The translations under genes and the position numbers were made by a program. Below are positions 32,678 through 40,044 of a stretch of 48,883 nt of DNA, piece after piece (within the stretch, counting starts at the first letter, position 1; each line of letters opens with the position of its first letter). Source of the stretch: Pseudomonas sp. R-28-1W-6 (GTDB lineage: Bacteria; Pseudomonadota; Gammaproteobacteria; Pseudomonadales; Pseudomonadaceae); the NCBI RefSeq assembly GCF_009799925.1, contig NZ_WELK01000014.1, positions 1 through 48,883 on the forward strand. The letters are read 5' to 3'. Under the pieces are notes generated by a model that worked only from the letters and a program-made list of their open reading frames with translations, was not told the origin of the DNA and made no database searches.

Positions 32678-32932
32678 TTGTGCACAGATTCTTGATGAGT
32701 CATTCAAACGCCCGTCTCATGCGGTCTCCGGACAGATCGGGCATTTTTTGCTCAAGCCTTAAATTCATTAAAAATCATAGAGTTAGCTATCTAGCAAGGC
32801 TCATGAAAAACGTAACAGTCGGCGCGGCGCAGACAATCGGGCGAATGTGCATAACCGTAACACCTGCTCGTCGATTACCTCTTTTTCAGACCGCCGAGTC
32901 AGCCCGACGTTCTGCCAGGGACGCAGAAACGA

Positions 32933-32958
32933 CAACGCCCCGACCAGGCGGGGCGTTG
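32933..32958 (-). terminator. Probable terminator of fklB
   Basis: A 9-bp stem, CAACGCCCC / GGGGCGTTG, with an 8-base loop is followed on the minus strand by the moderately T-rich TCGTTTCTG. It lies 17 bases past the FKBP stop codon. Confidence 0.65.
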
Positions 32959-32974
32959 CGCGCAAGCATCAGGC

Positions 32975-33682
32975 TTACTGCTGGGCAGCAGGATCCTTGA
33001 TGGCCAGCAGTTCCAGCTCGAATACCAGCACCGAGTTGGCCGGAATGGTCGGGCTCGGGCTCTGCTCACCGTAAGCCAGCTCGCTCGGGATGTACAGCTT
33101 GTACTTCTCGCCGACGTGCATCAGTTGCAGGCCTTCGACCCAACCCGGGATCACGCCGCTGACCGGCAGGTCGATCGGGCTGCCGCGCTCGACGGAGCTG
33201 TCGAAGACGGTGCCATCGGTCAGCTTGCCTTCGTAGTGAACGGTGACCACGTCGGTGGCCTTGGGCTGAGCGCCGTCGGCTTTCTTCAGCACTTCGTACT
33301 GCAGGCCGGAAGCGGTGGTGGTCACGCCGTCTTTCTTGGCGTTGTCCTCGAGGAACTTCTTGCCGGCCTTGGCCGCTTCCTCGTTCAGCGCCAGCATGCG
33401 CTGCTCGGCACGCTTCTGCAGGAAGGTGAAGGCCTCGACCAGCTCTTCGTCCTTCAGCTTCTGCTCCTGCTTGCCCAGGGCGTCGGCGATGCCCTGGGAA
33501 ATGGCCTTCTGGTCCAGGTCGTCGATGCCTTGCTGGGCCAGGCTCTTGCCCATGTTCAGGCCGATGCCGTAGGAGGCTTTCTGCGCCGGGGTTTTCAGTT
33601 CGACTTCGCTGGTCTGCGAATCGCAACCGGCCAGTACCAGGCCTACCAGGGCAACCGCCGCGGCTAAACGATGTTGTTTCAT
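32975..33682 (-). CDS. fklB: FKBP-type peptidyl-prolyl isomerase, lipoprotein (Mip/FkpA type)
   Basis: A 235-residue isomerase. The signal peptide ends in a lipobox, LAGC, with Cys20 as the lipidation site. Residues about 25-115 form the helical dimerisation domain (KASYGIGLNMGKSLAQQGIDDL), and about 120-230 the FKBP domain (VTVHYEGKLTDGTVFDSS, VIPGWVEGLQLM, IPSELAYGEQ). It helps folding of envelope proteins. AAGGAT precedes the ATG at 33682; a longer reading is not supported. Confidence 0.93.
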   Translation of the reverse strand: MKQHRLAAAVALVGLVLAGCDSQTSEVELKTPAQKASYGIGLNMGKSLAQQGIDDLDQKAISQGIADALGKQEQKLKDEELVEAFTFLQKRAEQRMLALNEEAAKAGKKFLEDNAKKDGVTTTASGLQYEVLKKADGAQPKATDVVTVHYEGKLTDGTVFDSSVERGSPIDLPVSGVIPGWVEGLQLMHVGEKYKLYIPSELAYGEQSPSPTIPANSVLVFELELLAIKDPAAQQ

Positions 33683-33837
33683 GCTTGATCCTTGTTGGAG
33701 CGCCCTGAAGCAGGCTATCGGTGAGTGGGCGAGCTTAGCAGCCTGCGCCAATTAATGGCTACGCCAGTAGGAGCCATGAACCGTGGATTAGTTCAGCTTG
33801 TGCGCCAGCTCCAGGCCCACTCGCAGTAAATCGCGGG

Positions 33838-33864
33838 CAAAAAAAAACGACCTTTCGGTCGTTT
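33838..33864 (-). terminator. Terminator of the tRNA-Val/tRNA-Asp unit
   Basis: An 8-bp stem, AAACGACC / GGTCGTTT, with a TTTC loop is followed on the minus strand by a long T run (A-run from 33838). A second 9-bp hairpin, AGCCTTGGT / ACCAAGGCT (33870-33897), lies between it and the tRNA-Asp 3' end. Confidence 0.9.
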
Positions 33865-33903
33865 CTTCCAGCCTTGGTCTTCAGTCTAACCAAGGCTTAT
33901 GTA

Positions 33904-33980
33904 TGGCGCAGCGGACGGGACTCGAACCCGCGACCCCCGGCGTGACAGGCCGGTATTCTAACCGACTGAACTACCGCTGC
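33904..33980 (-). tRNA. tRNA-Asp (GTC)
   Basis: A 77-nt cloverleaf on the minus strand. The acceptor stem GCAGCGG pairs with CCGCTGC, the anticodon loop CCTGTCACG carries GTC, the T arm has GGTTCGAGTCC, and CCA is encoded. It is the second gene of a unit with tRNA-Val. Confidence 0.95.
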
Positions 33981-34000
33981 GCGTAACCTCGTGAGCGAGA

Positions 34001-34076
34001 TGGTGGGTGATGACGGGATCGAACCGCCGACCCTCTGCTTGTAAGGCAGATGCTCTCCCGGCTGAGCTAATCACCC
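34001..34076 (-). tRNA. tRNA-Val (TAC)
   Basis: A 76-nt cloverleaf. The acceptor arm GGGTGAT pairs with ATCACCC, the anticodon loop CCTTACAAG carries TAC, the T loop is GGTTCGATCCC, and CCA is encoded. It is transcribed first, 20 bases before tRNA-Asp. Confidence 0.95.
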
Positions 34077-34097
34077 TTCACTCTCGAAGTGGGGCGC

Positions 34098-34126
34098 ATT
34101 CTAGACAGCGTCCCGAACCTTGGCAA
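34098..34126 (-). promoter_or_regulatory. Promoter of the tRNA-Val/tRNA-Asp unit
   Basis: On the minus strand TTGCCA (34121-34126) and TAGAAT (34098-34103) are 17 bases apart, a good sigma-70 promoter. A GC-rich discriminator (GCGCCCC) follows, as expected for stringently controlled stable RNA genes. Confidence 0.8.
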
Positions 34127-34278
34127 GCTCTTTTTCAAAAAAAATTTTCAGCAGTTCCAAAGGCTTAGGAGAACGGGGGCTGCTCGTCATTTCCCGCAGA
34201 GGAAGACTCGACTGCAGCTTGGACAATCCGCCCCGGCAGAGAATAATGCGCGCTTTGCGTAATTGGAGTGTCACCCCC

Positions 34279-35199
34279 ATGTGGTTCCGCAACCTGCTTG
34301 TCTATCGCCTGACCCAGGACCTGCCTTTCGACGCCGAGGCGCTGGAAGCGGCACTGGCCACCAAGCCGGCACGTTCCTGCGCCAGCCAGGAGCTGACCAC
34401 CTACGGTTTCATCGCCCCCTTCGGCAAAGGCGAAGACGCGCCGCTGGTGCACGTCAGCGGTGACTTCCTGCTGGTCGCAGCGCGCAAGGAAGAGCGCATC
34501 CTGCCGGGCAGCGTGGTGCGCGACGCCCTGAAGGAAAAGGTCGAGCAGATCGAAGCCGAACAGATGCGCAAGGTCTACAAGAAGGAGCGCGACCAGCTCA
34601 AGGACGAGATCGTCATGTCCTTCCTGCCGCGCGCCTTCGTCCGCCGCTCGGCCACCTTCGCCGCCATCGCGCCCAAGCTCGGCCTGATCCTGGTCGACTC
34701 GGCCAGTCCTAAGCGCGCCGAAGACCTGCTCTCGACCCTGCGCGAAGTCATGGGCTCGCTGCCGGTACGCCCGCTGACGGTGAAGATGGCGCCGACCGCA
34801 ACCATGACCGACTGGGTCAAGTCGCAGCAGGCCGCGGCGGACTTCTTCGTCCTCGACGAGTGCGAGCTGCGCGACACCGCCGAAGACGGCGGCGTGGTGC
34901 GCTGCAAGCGCCAGGACCTGACCAGCGAGGAAATCCAGCTGCACCTGTCCGCCGGCAAGCTGGTCACCCAGCTGTCCCTGGCCTGGCAGGACAAGCTGTC
35001 CTTCGTCCTCGACGACAAGCTGGTGGTCAAGCGCCTGCGCTTCGAGGACCTGCTGCAGGACCAGGCCGCCCAGGATGGCGGCGACGACAACCTAGGCCAG
35101 CTGGACGCCAGCTTCACCCTGATGATGCTGACCTTCTGCGACTTCCTGCCGGCGCTGTTCGAAGCCCTCGGCGGCGAAGATATTCCAGAAGGCATCTGA
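34279..35199 (+). CDS. rdgC: Recombination-associated protein RdgC
   Basis: A 306-residue RdgC. The N-terminal MWFRNLLVYRLTQDLPFD, the central MSFLPRAFVRRSATFAAI and the DKLSFVLDDKLVVKRLRF block are family hallmarks. The protein forms a ring dimer on DNA and restrains RecA. GGAG stands 11 bases upstream of the ATG. It follows the tRNA unit divergently. Confidence 0.95.
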   Translation: MWFRNLLVYRLTQDLPFDAEALEAALATKPARSCASQELTTYGFIAPFGKGEDAPLVHVSGDFLLVAARKEERILPGSVVRDALKEKVEQIEAEQMRKVYKKERDQLKDEIVMSFLPRAFVRRSATFAAIAPKLGLILVDSASPKRAEDLLSTLREVMGSLPVRPLTVKMAPTATMTDWVKSQQAAADFFVLDECELRDTAEDGGVVRCKRQDLTSEEIQLHLSAGKLVTQLSLAWQDKLSFVLDDKLVVKRLRFEDLLQDQAAQDGGDDNLGQLDASFTLMMLTFCDFLPALFEALGGEDIPEGI

Positions 35200-35238
35200 C
35201 CGCCCGGACAAATCCGGCAACATCTGCCGGGGCCGGCT

Positions 35239-35298
35239 CGTCCTTGCGAGCTTGCCCTGTGCAGAGCGATGTGCAGAATAACGCACAGCGCAAGGACG
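35239..35298 (+). other. Alternative long hairpin overlapping the riboswitch
   Basis: CGTCCTTGCG (35239-35248) is perfectly complementary to CGCAAGGACG (35289-35298), and CTGTGC (35257-35262) pairs with GCACAG (35283-35288) directly inside it. The stem uses the 5' half and loop of riboswitch hairpin 1, so the two folds exclude each other. Confidence 0.55.
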
Positions 35299-35338
35299 AC
35301 CTTGCCACTCCTCGCGAGTGACCACCCGGGACGGCCCG
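35290..35338 (+). promoter_or_regulatory. Guanidine-II (mini-ykkC) riboswitch
   Basis: Two hairpins with ACGR loops: GCAAGG-ACGA-CCTTGC (35290-35305) and CGGG-ACGG-CCCG (35327-35338). This is the defining architecture of the guanidine-II riboswitch, in which the paired loops bind two guanidinium ions and free the ribosome site. GGAG of the exporter gene starts 19 bases after hairpin 2. The gene class downstream (SugE/Gdx) is the usual partner. Confidence 0.87.
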
Positions 35339-35366
35339 CATTCATAGCCTTACTGCGGAGCCACCC

Positions 35367-35681
35367 ATGTCCTGGATCATCCTGTTTCTCGCCGGTCTGT
35401 TCGAAGTCGGCTGGGCCGTCGGCCTGAAATACACCGACGGTTTCACCCGCCCCCTCCCTACCCTGCTCACCGTTGGCGCGATGATCGTCAGCCTGGCCCT
35501 GCTCGGCCTGGCGATGAAGGAGCTGCCGCTGGGCACCGCCTACGCCATCTGGACCGGAGTCGGCGCGGTGGGCACGGTGATCGCCGGGATCATCCTGTTC
35601 GGCGAGTCGATGGCGCTGCTGCGCCTGCTCAGCGTCGGGCTGATCGTGGCCGGCCTGCTCGGGCTGAAGCTCAGCCATTGA
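35367..35681 (+). CDS. gdx: Guanidinium exporter, small multidrug resistance family
   Basis: A 104-residue SMR protein with four hydrophobic helices. The essential glutamate is Glu13 in GLFEVGWAVGLK, the sequence typical of the SugE/Gdx branch that exchanges protons for guanidinium. GGAG precedes the ATG by 6 bases. The guanidine-II riboswitch in its leader supports this role over broad drug efflux. A half terminator (AAAAAAGCCCGCC, 35693-35705) follows but its second arm is missing, apparently replaced by IS-derived sequence. Confidence 0.92.
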   Translation: MSWIILFLAGLFEVGWAVGLKYTDGFTRPLPTLLTVGAMIVSLALLGLAMKELPLGTAYAIWTGVGAVGTVIAGIILFGESMALLRLLSVGLIVAGLLGLKLSH

Positions 35682-35709
35682 AGCACGGACAGAAAAAAGC
35701 CCGCCGATT

Positions 35710-35915
35710 CAGGCTGTGCGAAAACACGCCTGCCTGGGCGACCTTGGCCACGAACTCCAGTTGCTGGTTGTCACCATCCTCCCGAGTGATTGTGTGGTGC
35801 AGGATCAGGTAATGCTCACCATCCACCGCGCTCTGTAGGTTGCAGGCCACATTGGCCCCTTGGTGGGTGGCATCAGACGGGCTTCGTCCTCTCCGACGAC
35901 GAATTGTTCCAGCCC
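35710..35915 (-). pseudogene. Fragment of an IS1182-like DDE transposase with a frameshift
   Basis: On the minus strand one frame reads GEDEARLMPPTKG (around 35857-35895) and a second continues as ANVACNLQSAVDGEH, HHTITREDGDNQQLEFVAKV (down to about 35715). Together they match the DDE-region pattern of IS1182-family transposases, in the order ARLM, NxQxAVDxxH, D..QL. A frameshift splits the two, and both ends of the gene are missing. Its 3' edge runs into CAGGCTGTGCGAAAACAC, which resembles an IS end and abuts the truncated terminator after the exporter gene. Confidence 0.65.
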
Positions 35916-36206
35916 TTGCGCCCCATCAGCGTCAGGGCCGTCAGGTTGTCGGCATGCCGGCTGCTCAGGTAACGCCCTACATACAGGCACCCGCAATACA
36001 TAAAGGGGACATCGTCTTTTCTTGGCCTAATTTCTATCCTGCGAGGGTGAAGCTTGTGGTTCAACCCCACATGCAGCCCCGAAAGCACAAGAAAAAACCC
36101 GATATCAGGCAGCTGACATCGGGCTTTCGGGGCTCCCCACCAAGCATCTAATGCTTAAGTGAACGGCATTAGGGGCAGTGCCCGGCTTTTTTGCGCTGAT
36201 GCGCCT
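35916..36206. other. IS-debris region without an intact gene
   Basis: A 71-codon open frame on the minus strand (35873-36088; DDVPFMYCGCLYVGRYLS, HADNLTALTLMGRKG) is not recognisable and probably decayed. At 36149-36173 the minus strand has TAATGCCGTTCACTTAAG, close to IS4-family terminal repeats as I remember them. A short GGGC-AGT-GCCC hairpin with six T (about 36175-36191) follows. The region lies at the junction of the two conserved gene blocks. Confidence 0.45.
36075..36134 (-). terminator. Terminator inside a nested stem, downstream of the DUF2058 gene
   Basis: An 11-bp stem with one mismatch (CCCGATATCAG / CTGACATCGGG, 36098-36108 and 36113-36123) is followed on the minus strand by six T (36092-36097). 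Around it, AGCCCCGAAAG (36075-36085) pairs with CTTTCGGGGCT (36124-36134). It lies 84 bases past the DUF2058 stop. Confidence 0.7.
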
Positions 36207-36746
36207 TCACCACATCAGGTCATCCGGCACCTGGTAGGCGGCGTACGGGTCGTCGGCATCCGGCGCTTCGGTCTGGGTGTTGAGCAGCAGCACGCGCTGC
36301 GGGTCGCGCTCCTGGATCTTCAGCGCGGCTTCGCGGGGGATGATCTCGTAGCCGCCGGCATGGCGGACGATGGCCAGCGAGCCACGACTGAGCTTGTCGC
36401 GCAGCATGCCGTTGACCGCGATGCGCTTGACCTTCTTGTCGTCGACGAAGTTGTAGTAGTCCTCGCTGCTCAGCTTCGGCAGGCGCGAGGTCTCGATCAG
36501 TTGCTTGATCTGCGCGGCGAGGGCCTTCTGCGCGGCCTTCTCCTGCTGCTGGCGGTTCAGCTCCTGGTCGCGCGCAACCTTCTCGGCCATGGCCTGCAGG
36601 GCGGCCTGTTTCTGCGAGTCGTCGACTTCGACCTGGTTCTTCTTCTCCAGGCGCTGCTGCTTCTGCTTCTGCTTGCCGGCCTGCTTGGCCTGCTTTTCAT
36701 TGACCAGGCCGGCTTTCAACAGCTGATCGCGGAGGGAAAGGCTCAT
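36207..36746 (-). CDS. DUF2058 family protein (YaiL-like)
   Basis: A 179-residue DUF2058 protein. The first 95 residues are a highly charged, Gln/Lys-rich coiled coil (AKQAGKQKQKQQRLEKKNQ). The C-terminal part has DDKKVKRIAVNGMLRDKLSRG and RHAGGYEIIPREAA, the family hallmark. The function is unknown. The ATG at 36746 is chosen because the chain then begins like its relatives. It lies just downstream of mazG. Confidence 0.88.
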   Translation of the reverse strand: MSLSLRDQLLKAGLVNEKQAKQAGKQKQKQQRLEKKNQVEVDDSQKQAALQAMAEKVARDQELNRQQQEKAAQKALAAQIKQLIETSRLPKLSSEDYYNFVDDKKVKRIAVNGMLRDKLSRGSLAIVRHAGGYEIIPREAALKIQERDPQRVLLLNTQTEAPDADDPYAAYQVPDDLMW

Positions 36747-36766
36747 AGGGCATTCAATCTCGACAG

Positions 36767-37597
36767 TTAACAGCCAGGCAGGCGTTTTTCCTGCTTCTTG
36801 GCTTCGCCCCACAGGGCATCCAGTTGTTCCAGGCTGCAATTCTCAATGGCCTGGCCGGCTGCGCGCAAGGTTTGTTCGATAAAGCGGAAGCGCCGCTCGA
36901 ACTTGCCGTTGGCACTGCGCAGGGCGGTTTCCGGATCGACCTTGAGATGGCGTGCCAGGTTGGTGACCACGAACAGCAGGTCGCCGATTTCCTCGGCGAT
37001 GGCCTGCGGGTCGTTCTCGCTCATGGCCTCCAGCACTTCGTCCAGCTCTTCGCGCACCTTGTCCACCACCGGCAGGGCCTCCGGCCAGTCGAAACCGACC
37101 TGGGCCGCGCGCTTCTGCAACTTGGCCGCGCGGCTGAGGGCCGGCAGCGCGTGGGGCACATCATCGAGCAGGGACAGCTGCTCGGGGGCGGCAGCCTTCT
37201 CCGCACGCTCCTCGGCCTTCAGCTCTTCCCAACGCTGCTTGACCGCCGCTTCCTCGAGCCTGGCCGCATCCGGCGCGCCATACAGGTCGCCATCGACGAA
37301 CACATGCGGGTGGCGGCGGATCAGCTTGCGGGTAATGCCATCGACCACCTGGGCGAACTCGAAGCGCCCCTCCTCGCGGGCCAGCTGGCTGTAGTAGACC
37401 ACCTGGAACAGCAGGTCGCCGAGCTCGCCCGGCAGGTGTTCGAAGTCGCCGCGCTCGATGGCGTCGGCCACCTCGTAGGCTTCCTCGATGGTGTACGGGA
37501 CTATGCTCGCGTAGTCCTGTTTCAGGTCCCACGGGCAGCCGTGCTGCGGGTCGCGCAGGCGGGCCATCAGGTGCAGCAGGTCGTCGAGTTGGTACAT
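36767..37597 (-). CDS. mazG: Nucleoside triphosphate pyrophosphohydrolase MazG
   Basis: A 276-residue protein with two MazG folds. The N-terminal one (about residues 10-120) contains EEAYEVADAI and GELGDLLFQVVYYSQLA, and the C-terminal one (about 150-245) REELDEVLEAM and EEIGDLLFVVTNLARHL, both with the E-E-x2-E / E-x2-D metal pattern. It hydrolyses NTPs and dNTPs to NMPs and tempers the stringent response. It lies next to relA in many gammaproteobacteria, as here. Confidence 0.94.
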   Translation of the reverse strand: MYQLDDLLHLMARLRDPQHGCPWDLKQDYASIVPYTIEEAYEVADAIERGDFEHLPGELGDLLFQVVYYSQLAREEGRFEFAQVVDGITRKLIRRHPHVFVDGDLYGAPDAARLEEAAVKQRWEELKAEERAEKAAAPEQLSLLDDVPHALPALSRAAKLQKRAAQVGFDWPEALPVVDKVREELDEVLEAMSENDPQAIAEEIGDLLFVVTNLARHLKVDPETALRSANGKFERRFRFIEQTLRAAGQAIENCSLEQLDALWGEAKKQEKRLPGC

Positions 37598-37648
37598 GAC
37601 AAGCCCCGAAGTAGATAACGGTGATGGTTGAGCGTCGCGAGCGCAGGC

Positions 37649-37699
37649 CGTAGGGCGGATAAAACCCGCGTATCGACACAAGGGTTTCACTCGCCCTAC
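37649..37699. repeat. Short palindromic repeat, family C
   Basis: GTAGGGCG-x2-TAAAACCC on the left (37650-37667) faces GGGTTTCACTCGCCCTAC on the right (37682-37699), an imperfect stem. GTAGGGCGGAT-type repeats are common between genes of several Pseudomonas species. It occupies the relA-mazG gap. Confidence 0.65.
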
Positions 37700-37717
37700 C
37701 CGGCTATCGGCAGCCGC

Positions 37718-39964
37718 TCAATTACTGCGGCTACGGCGGACCTCGATGATGTTGGGCAACTGCGAGATGCGCCCGAGCAGGCGGCCCAGGGCATCCAGCC
37801 CGGGAATCTCGATGGTCAGCTGCATCGATGCGGTGTTGTCTTCCTTGTTCGAGCGGGTATTGACCGCCAGCACGTTGAGCCGTTCGTTGAGCAGCAGCTG
37901 CGAGACGTCGCGCAGCAGACCGGAACGGTCGTAGGCACGAATGATGATGTCCACCGGATAGGTCTGCACCGGCACCGGGCCCCAGCTGACCTGGATGATC
38001 CGTTCCGGCTCGCGCCCGGCCAGCTGCAGCACCGAGGCGCAGTCCTGGCGGTGGATGGACACCCCGCGGCCGAGGGTGATGTAGCCGACGATCGGGTCGC
38101 CCGGCAGCGGCTGGCAGCAGCCGGCCATCTGCGTCAGCAGGTTGCCGACCCCCTGGATCTGGATATCGCCGCGCTTGCCCGGCTTGTAGCCACCAGCGGC
38201 GCGCCGCGGGATCAGCTCCAGCTGCTCGCTGCCGCGCTCCGGCTCGACCAGCTGCTGGGCCAGGTTGACCGCGTGGGCCAGGCGCAGGTCGCCGGCACCG
38301 AGGGCGGCATGCATGTCCTCGGCGGTCTTCATGTTGCACTTGTCGGCCAGCTTGTCGAAGTCCACGTGGGGCAGCGCCAGGCGCGCCAACTCGCGTTCGA
38401 GCATGGCCTTGCCGGCGGCGACGTTCTGGTCGCGGTCCTGCAGCTTGAACCAGTGGACGATCTTCGCCCGCGCCCGCGAGGTGGTGATGTAGCCGAGGTT
38501 GGAGTTCAGCCAGTCGCGGCTCGGCGAGCCGTGCTTGCCGGTGATGATCTCCACCTGCTCGCCGGTCTGCAGGCTGTAGGTCAGCGGCACGATGCGCCCG
38601 TTGACCTTGGCCCCGCGGCAGTTGTGGCCGATCTCGGTGTGCACCCGGTAGGCGAAGTCCAGCGGCGTGGCGCCCTTGGGCAGGTCGATGGCGTGGCCGT
38701 CCGGGGTGAACACGTAGACCCGGTCCGGCTCGATATCGACGCGCAGCTGGTCGGCCAGGCCGCCGATGTCGCCCAGTTCCTCGTGCCACTCGAGCACCTG
38801 GCGCAGCCAGGAGATCTTCTCCTCGTAGTGGTCGGAGTTGCCCTTGACGTCGGTGCCCTTGTACTTCCAGTGCGCACACACCCCCAGCTCGGCTTCCTCG
38901 TGCATGGCCGAGGTGCGGATCTGCACTTCCAGGACCTTGCCGTCCGGACCGATCACCGCGGTGTGCAGGGAGCGGTAGCCGTTCTCCTTGGGGTTGGCGA
39001 TGTAGTCGTCGAACTCCTTGGGGATGTGCCGCCACAGGCTGTGCACGATGCCCAGCGCGGTGTAGCAGTCGCGCATCTCCGGCACCAGCACGCGCACCGC
39101 GCGCACGTCGTAGATCTGGCTGAACTGCAGGCCCTTGCGCTGCATCTTGCGCCAGATCGAATAGATGTGTTTGGCCCGCCCGCTGATGTCGGCCTTGATC
39201 CCGGCGGCGGTCAGCTCGTTGCGCAGCTGCTGCATCACGTCGGCGATGTACTGCTGGCGATCCAGGCGGCGCTCGTGCAGCAGCTTGGCGATCTGCTTGT
39301 ACTGCTCGGGCTCCAGGTAGCGGAAGGACAGGTCCTCCAGCTCCCACTTGATATGGCCGATGCCCAGGCGGTGAGCCAGCGGCGCGTAGATGTCGAACAC
39401 CTCGCGGGCCACCCGATGGCGCTTCTCGTCGTCGGCATGCTTGACCGCGCGGATCGCGCAGGTGCGTTCGGCCAGCTTGATCAGCGCCACGCGCACGTCG
39501 TCGACCATGGCCACCAGCATCTTGCGCAGGTTTTCCACCTGCGCCTGGGAGCCGAGCACCAGGGAATCACGCGGGTTGAGGCTGGCACTGATCGCCGCCA
39601 TGCGCAGCACGCCCTCGACCAGCTTGGCCACCACCGGGCCGAATTTCTCCTGCACCGTCTTGAGGGTGATCTTGCCCTCGCGCACGGTGCGGTAGATCAC
39701 CGCGGCGACCAGCGAATCCTGGTCGAGCTTGAGATCGGCGAGGATCTCGGCGATCTCCAGGCCGGTGCGAAAGCTGGAGTTGCCCTCGGCCCACAGGTTC
39801 TGCGCGGCATTGGCCTGCTGCTCGGCGTCGCGGGCGAACTCGCAGGCGACTTTCAGCGCCGCGCGGTCCAGCGCCGGATCGGCACTCAGGGTGTGGTCCA
39901 GCCACGCCTCCAGGTTGATGCTGCCGTCATCGTTGATCGGCTGATGAGCCCTGACCTGTACCAT
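37718..39964 (-). CDS. relA: GTP pyrophosphokinase RelA
   Basis: A 748-residue (p)ppGpp synthetase I. The N-terminal pseudo-hydrolase domain lacks the HD motif (AAVIYRTVREG where SpoT has HDTIED), so it only synthesises. The synthetase domain (about residues 240-360) has RAKHIYSIWRKM, YDVRAVRVLV and KEFDDYIANPKENGYRS with the E-x-D-D form typical of RelA. TGS (about 408-470), a conserved CC pair in GCCQPLPGD and an ACT domain (about 670-745) follow. It responds to uncharged tRNA on ribosomes. It lies upstream of mazG and downstream of rlmD. Confidence 0.96.
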   Translation of the reverse strand: MVQVRAHQPINDDGSINLEAWLDHTLSADPALDRAALKVACEFARDAEQQANAAQNLWAEGNSSFRTGLEIAEILADLKLDQDSLVAAVIYRTVREGKITLKTVQEKFGPVVAKLVEGVLRMAAISASLNPRDSLVLGSQAQVENLRKMLVAMVDDVRVALIKLAERTCAIRAVKHADDEKRHRVAREVFDIYAPLAHRLGIGHIKWELEDLSFRYLEPEQYKQIAKLLHERRLDRQQYIADVMQQLRNELTAAGIKADISGRAKHIYSIWRKMQRKGLQFSQIYDVRAVRVLVPEMRDCYTALGIVHSLWRHIPKEFDDYIANPKENGYRSLHTAVIGPDGKVLEVQIRTSAMHEEAELGVCAHWKYKGTDVKGNSDHYEEKISWLRQVLEWHEELGDIGGLADQLRVDIEPDRVYVFTPDGHAIDLPKGATPLDFAYRVHTEIGHNCRGAKVNGRIVPLTYSLQTGEQVEIITGKHGSPSRDWLNSNLGYITTSRARAKIVHWFKLQDRDQNVAAGKAMLERELARLALPHVDFDKLADKCNMKTAEDMHAALGAGDLRLAHAVNLAQQLVEPERGSEQLELIPRRAAGGYKPGKRGDIQIQGVGNLLTQMAGCCQPLPGDPIVGYITLGRGVSIHRQDCASVLQLAGREPERIIQVSWGPVPVQTYPVDIIIRAYDRSGLLRDVSQLLLNERLNVLAVNTRSNKEDNTASMQLTIEIPGLDALGRLLGRISQLPNIIEVRRSRSN

Positions 39965-40044
39965 TGTTTACCTTCCCTACGGCGGGCGTTCGCCCCACCG
40001 AAATATCGCCAGCCTCTCTGGGCCGGTCGGATTGCGTGAGCGTC

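Noticed and set aside
35873..36088. A real 71-residue gene on the minus strand
   Set aside because: It overlaps the transposase fragment in another frame, has no ribosome site I can see, and shows no recognisable family.
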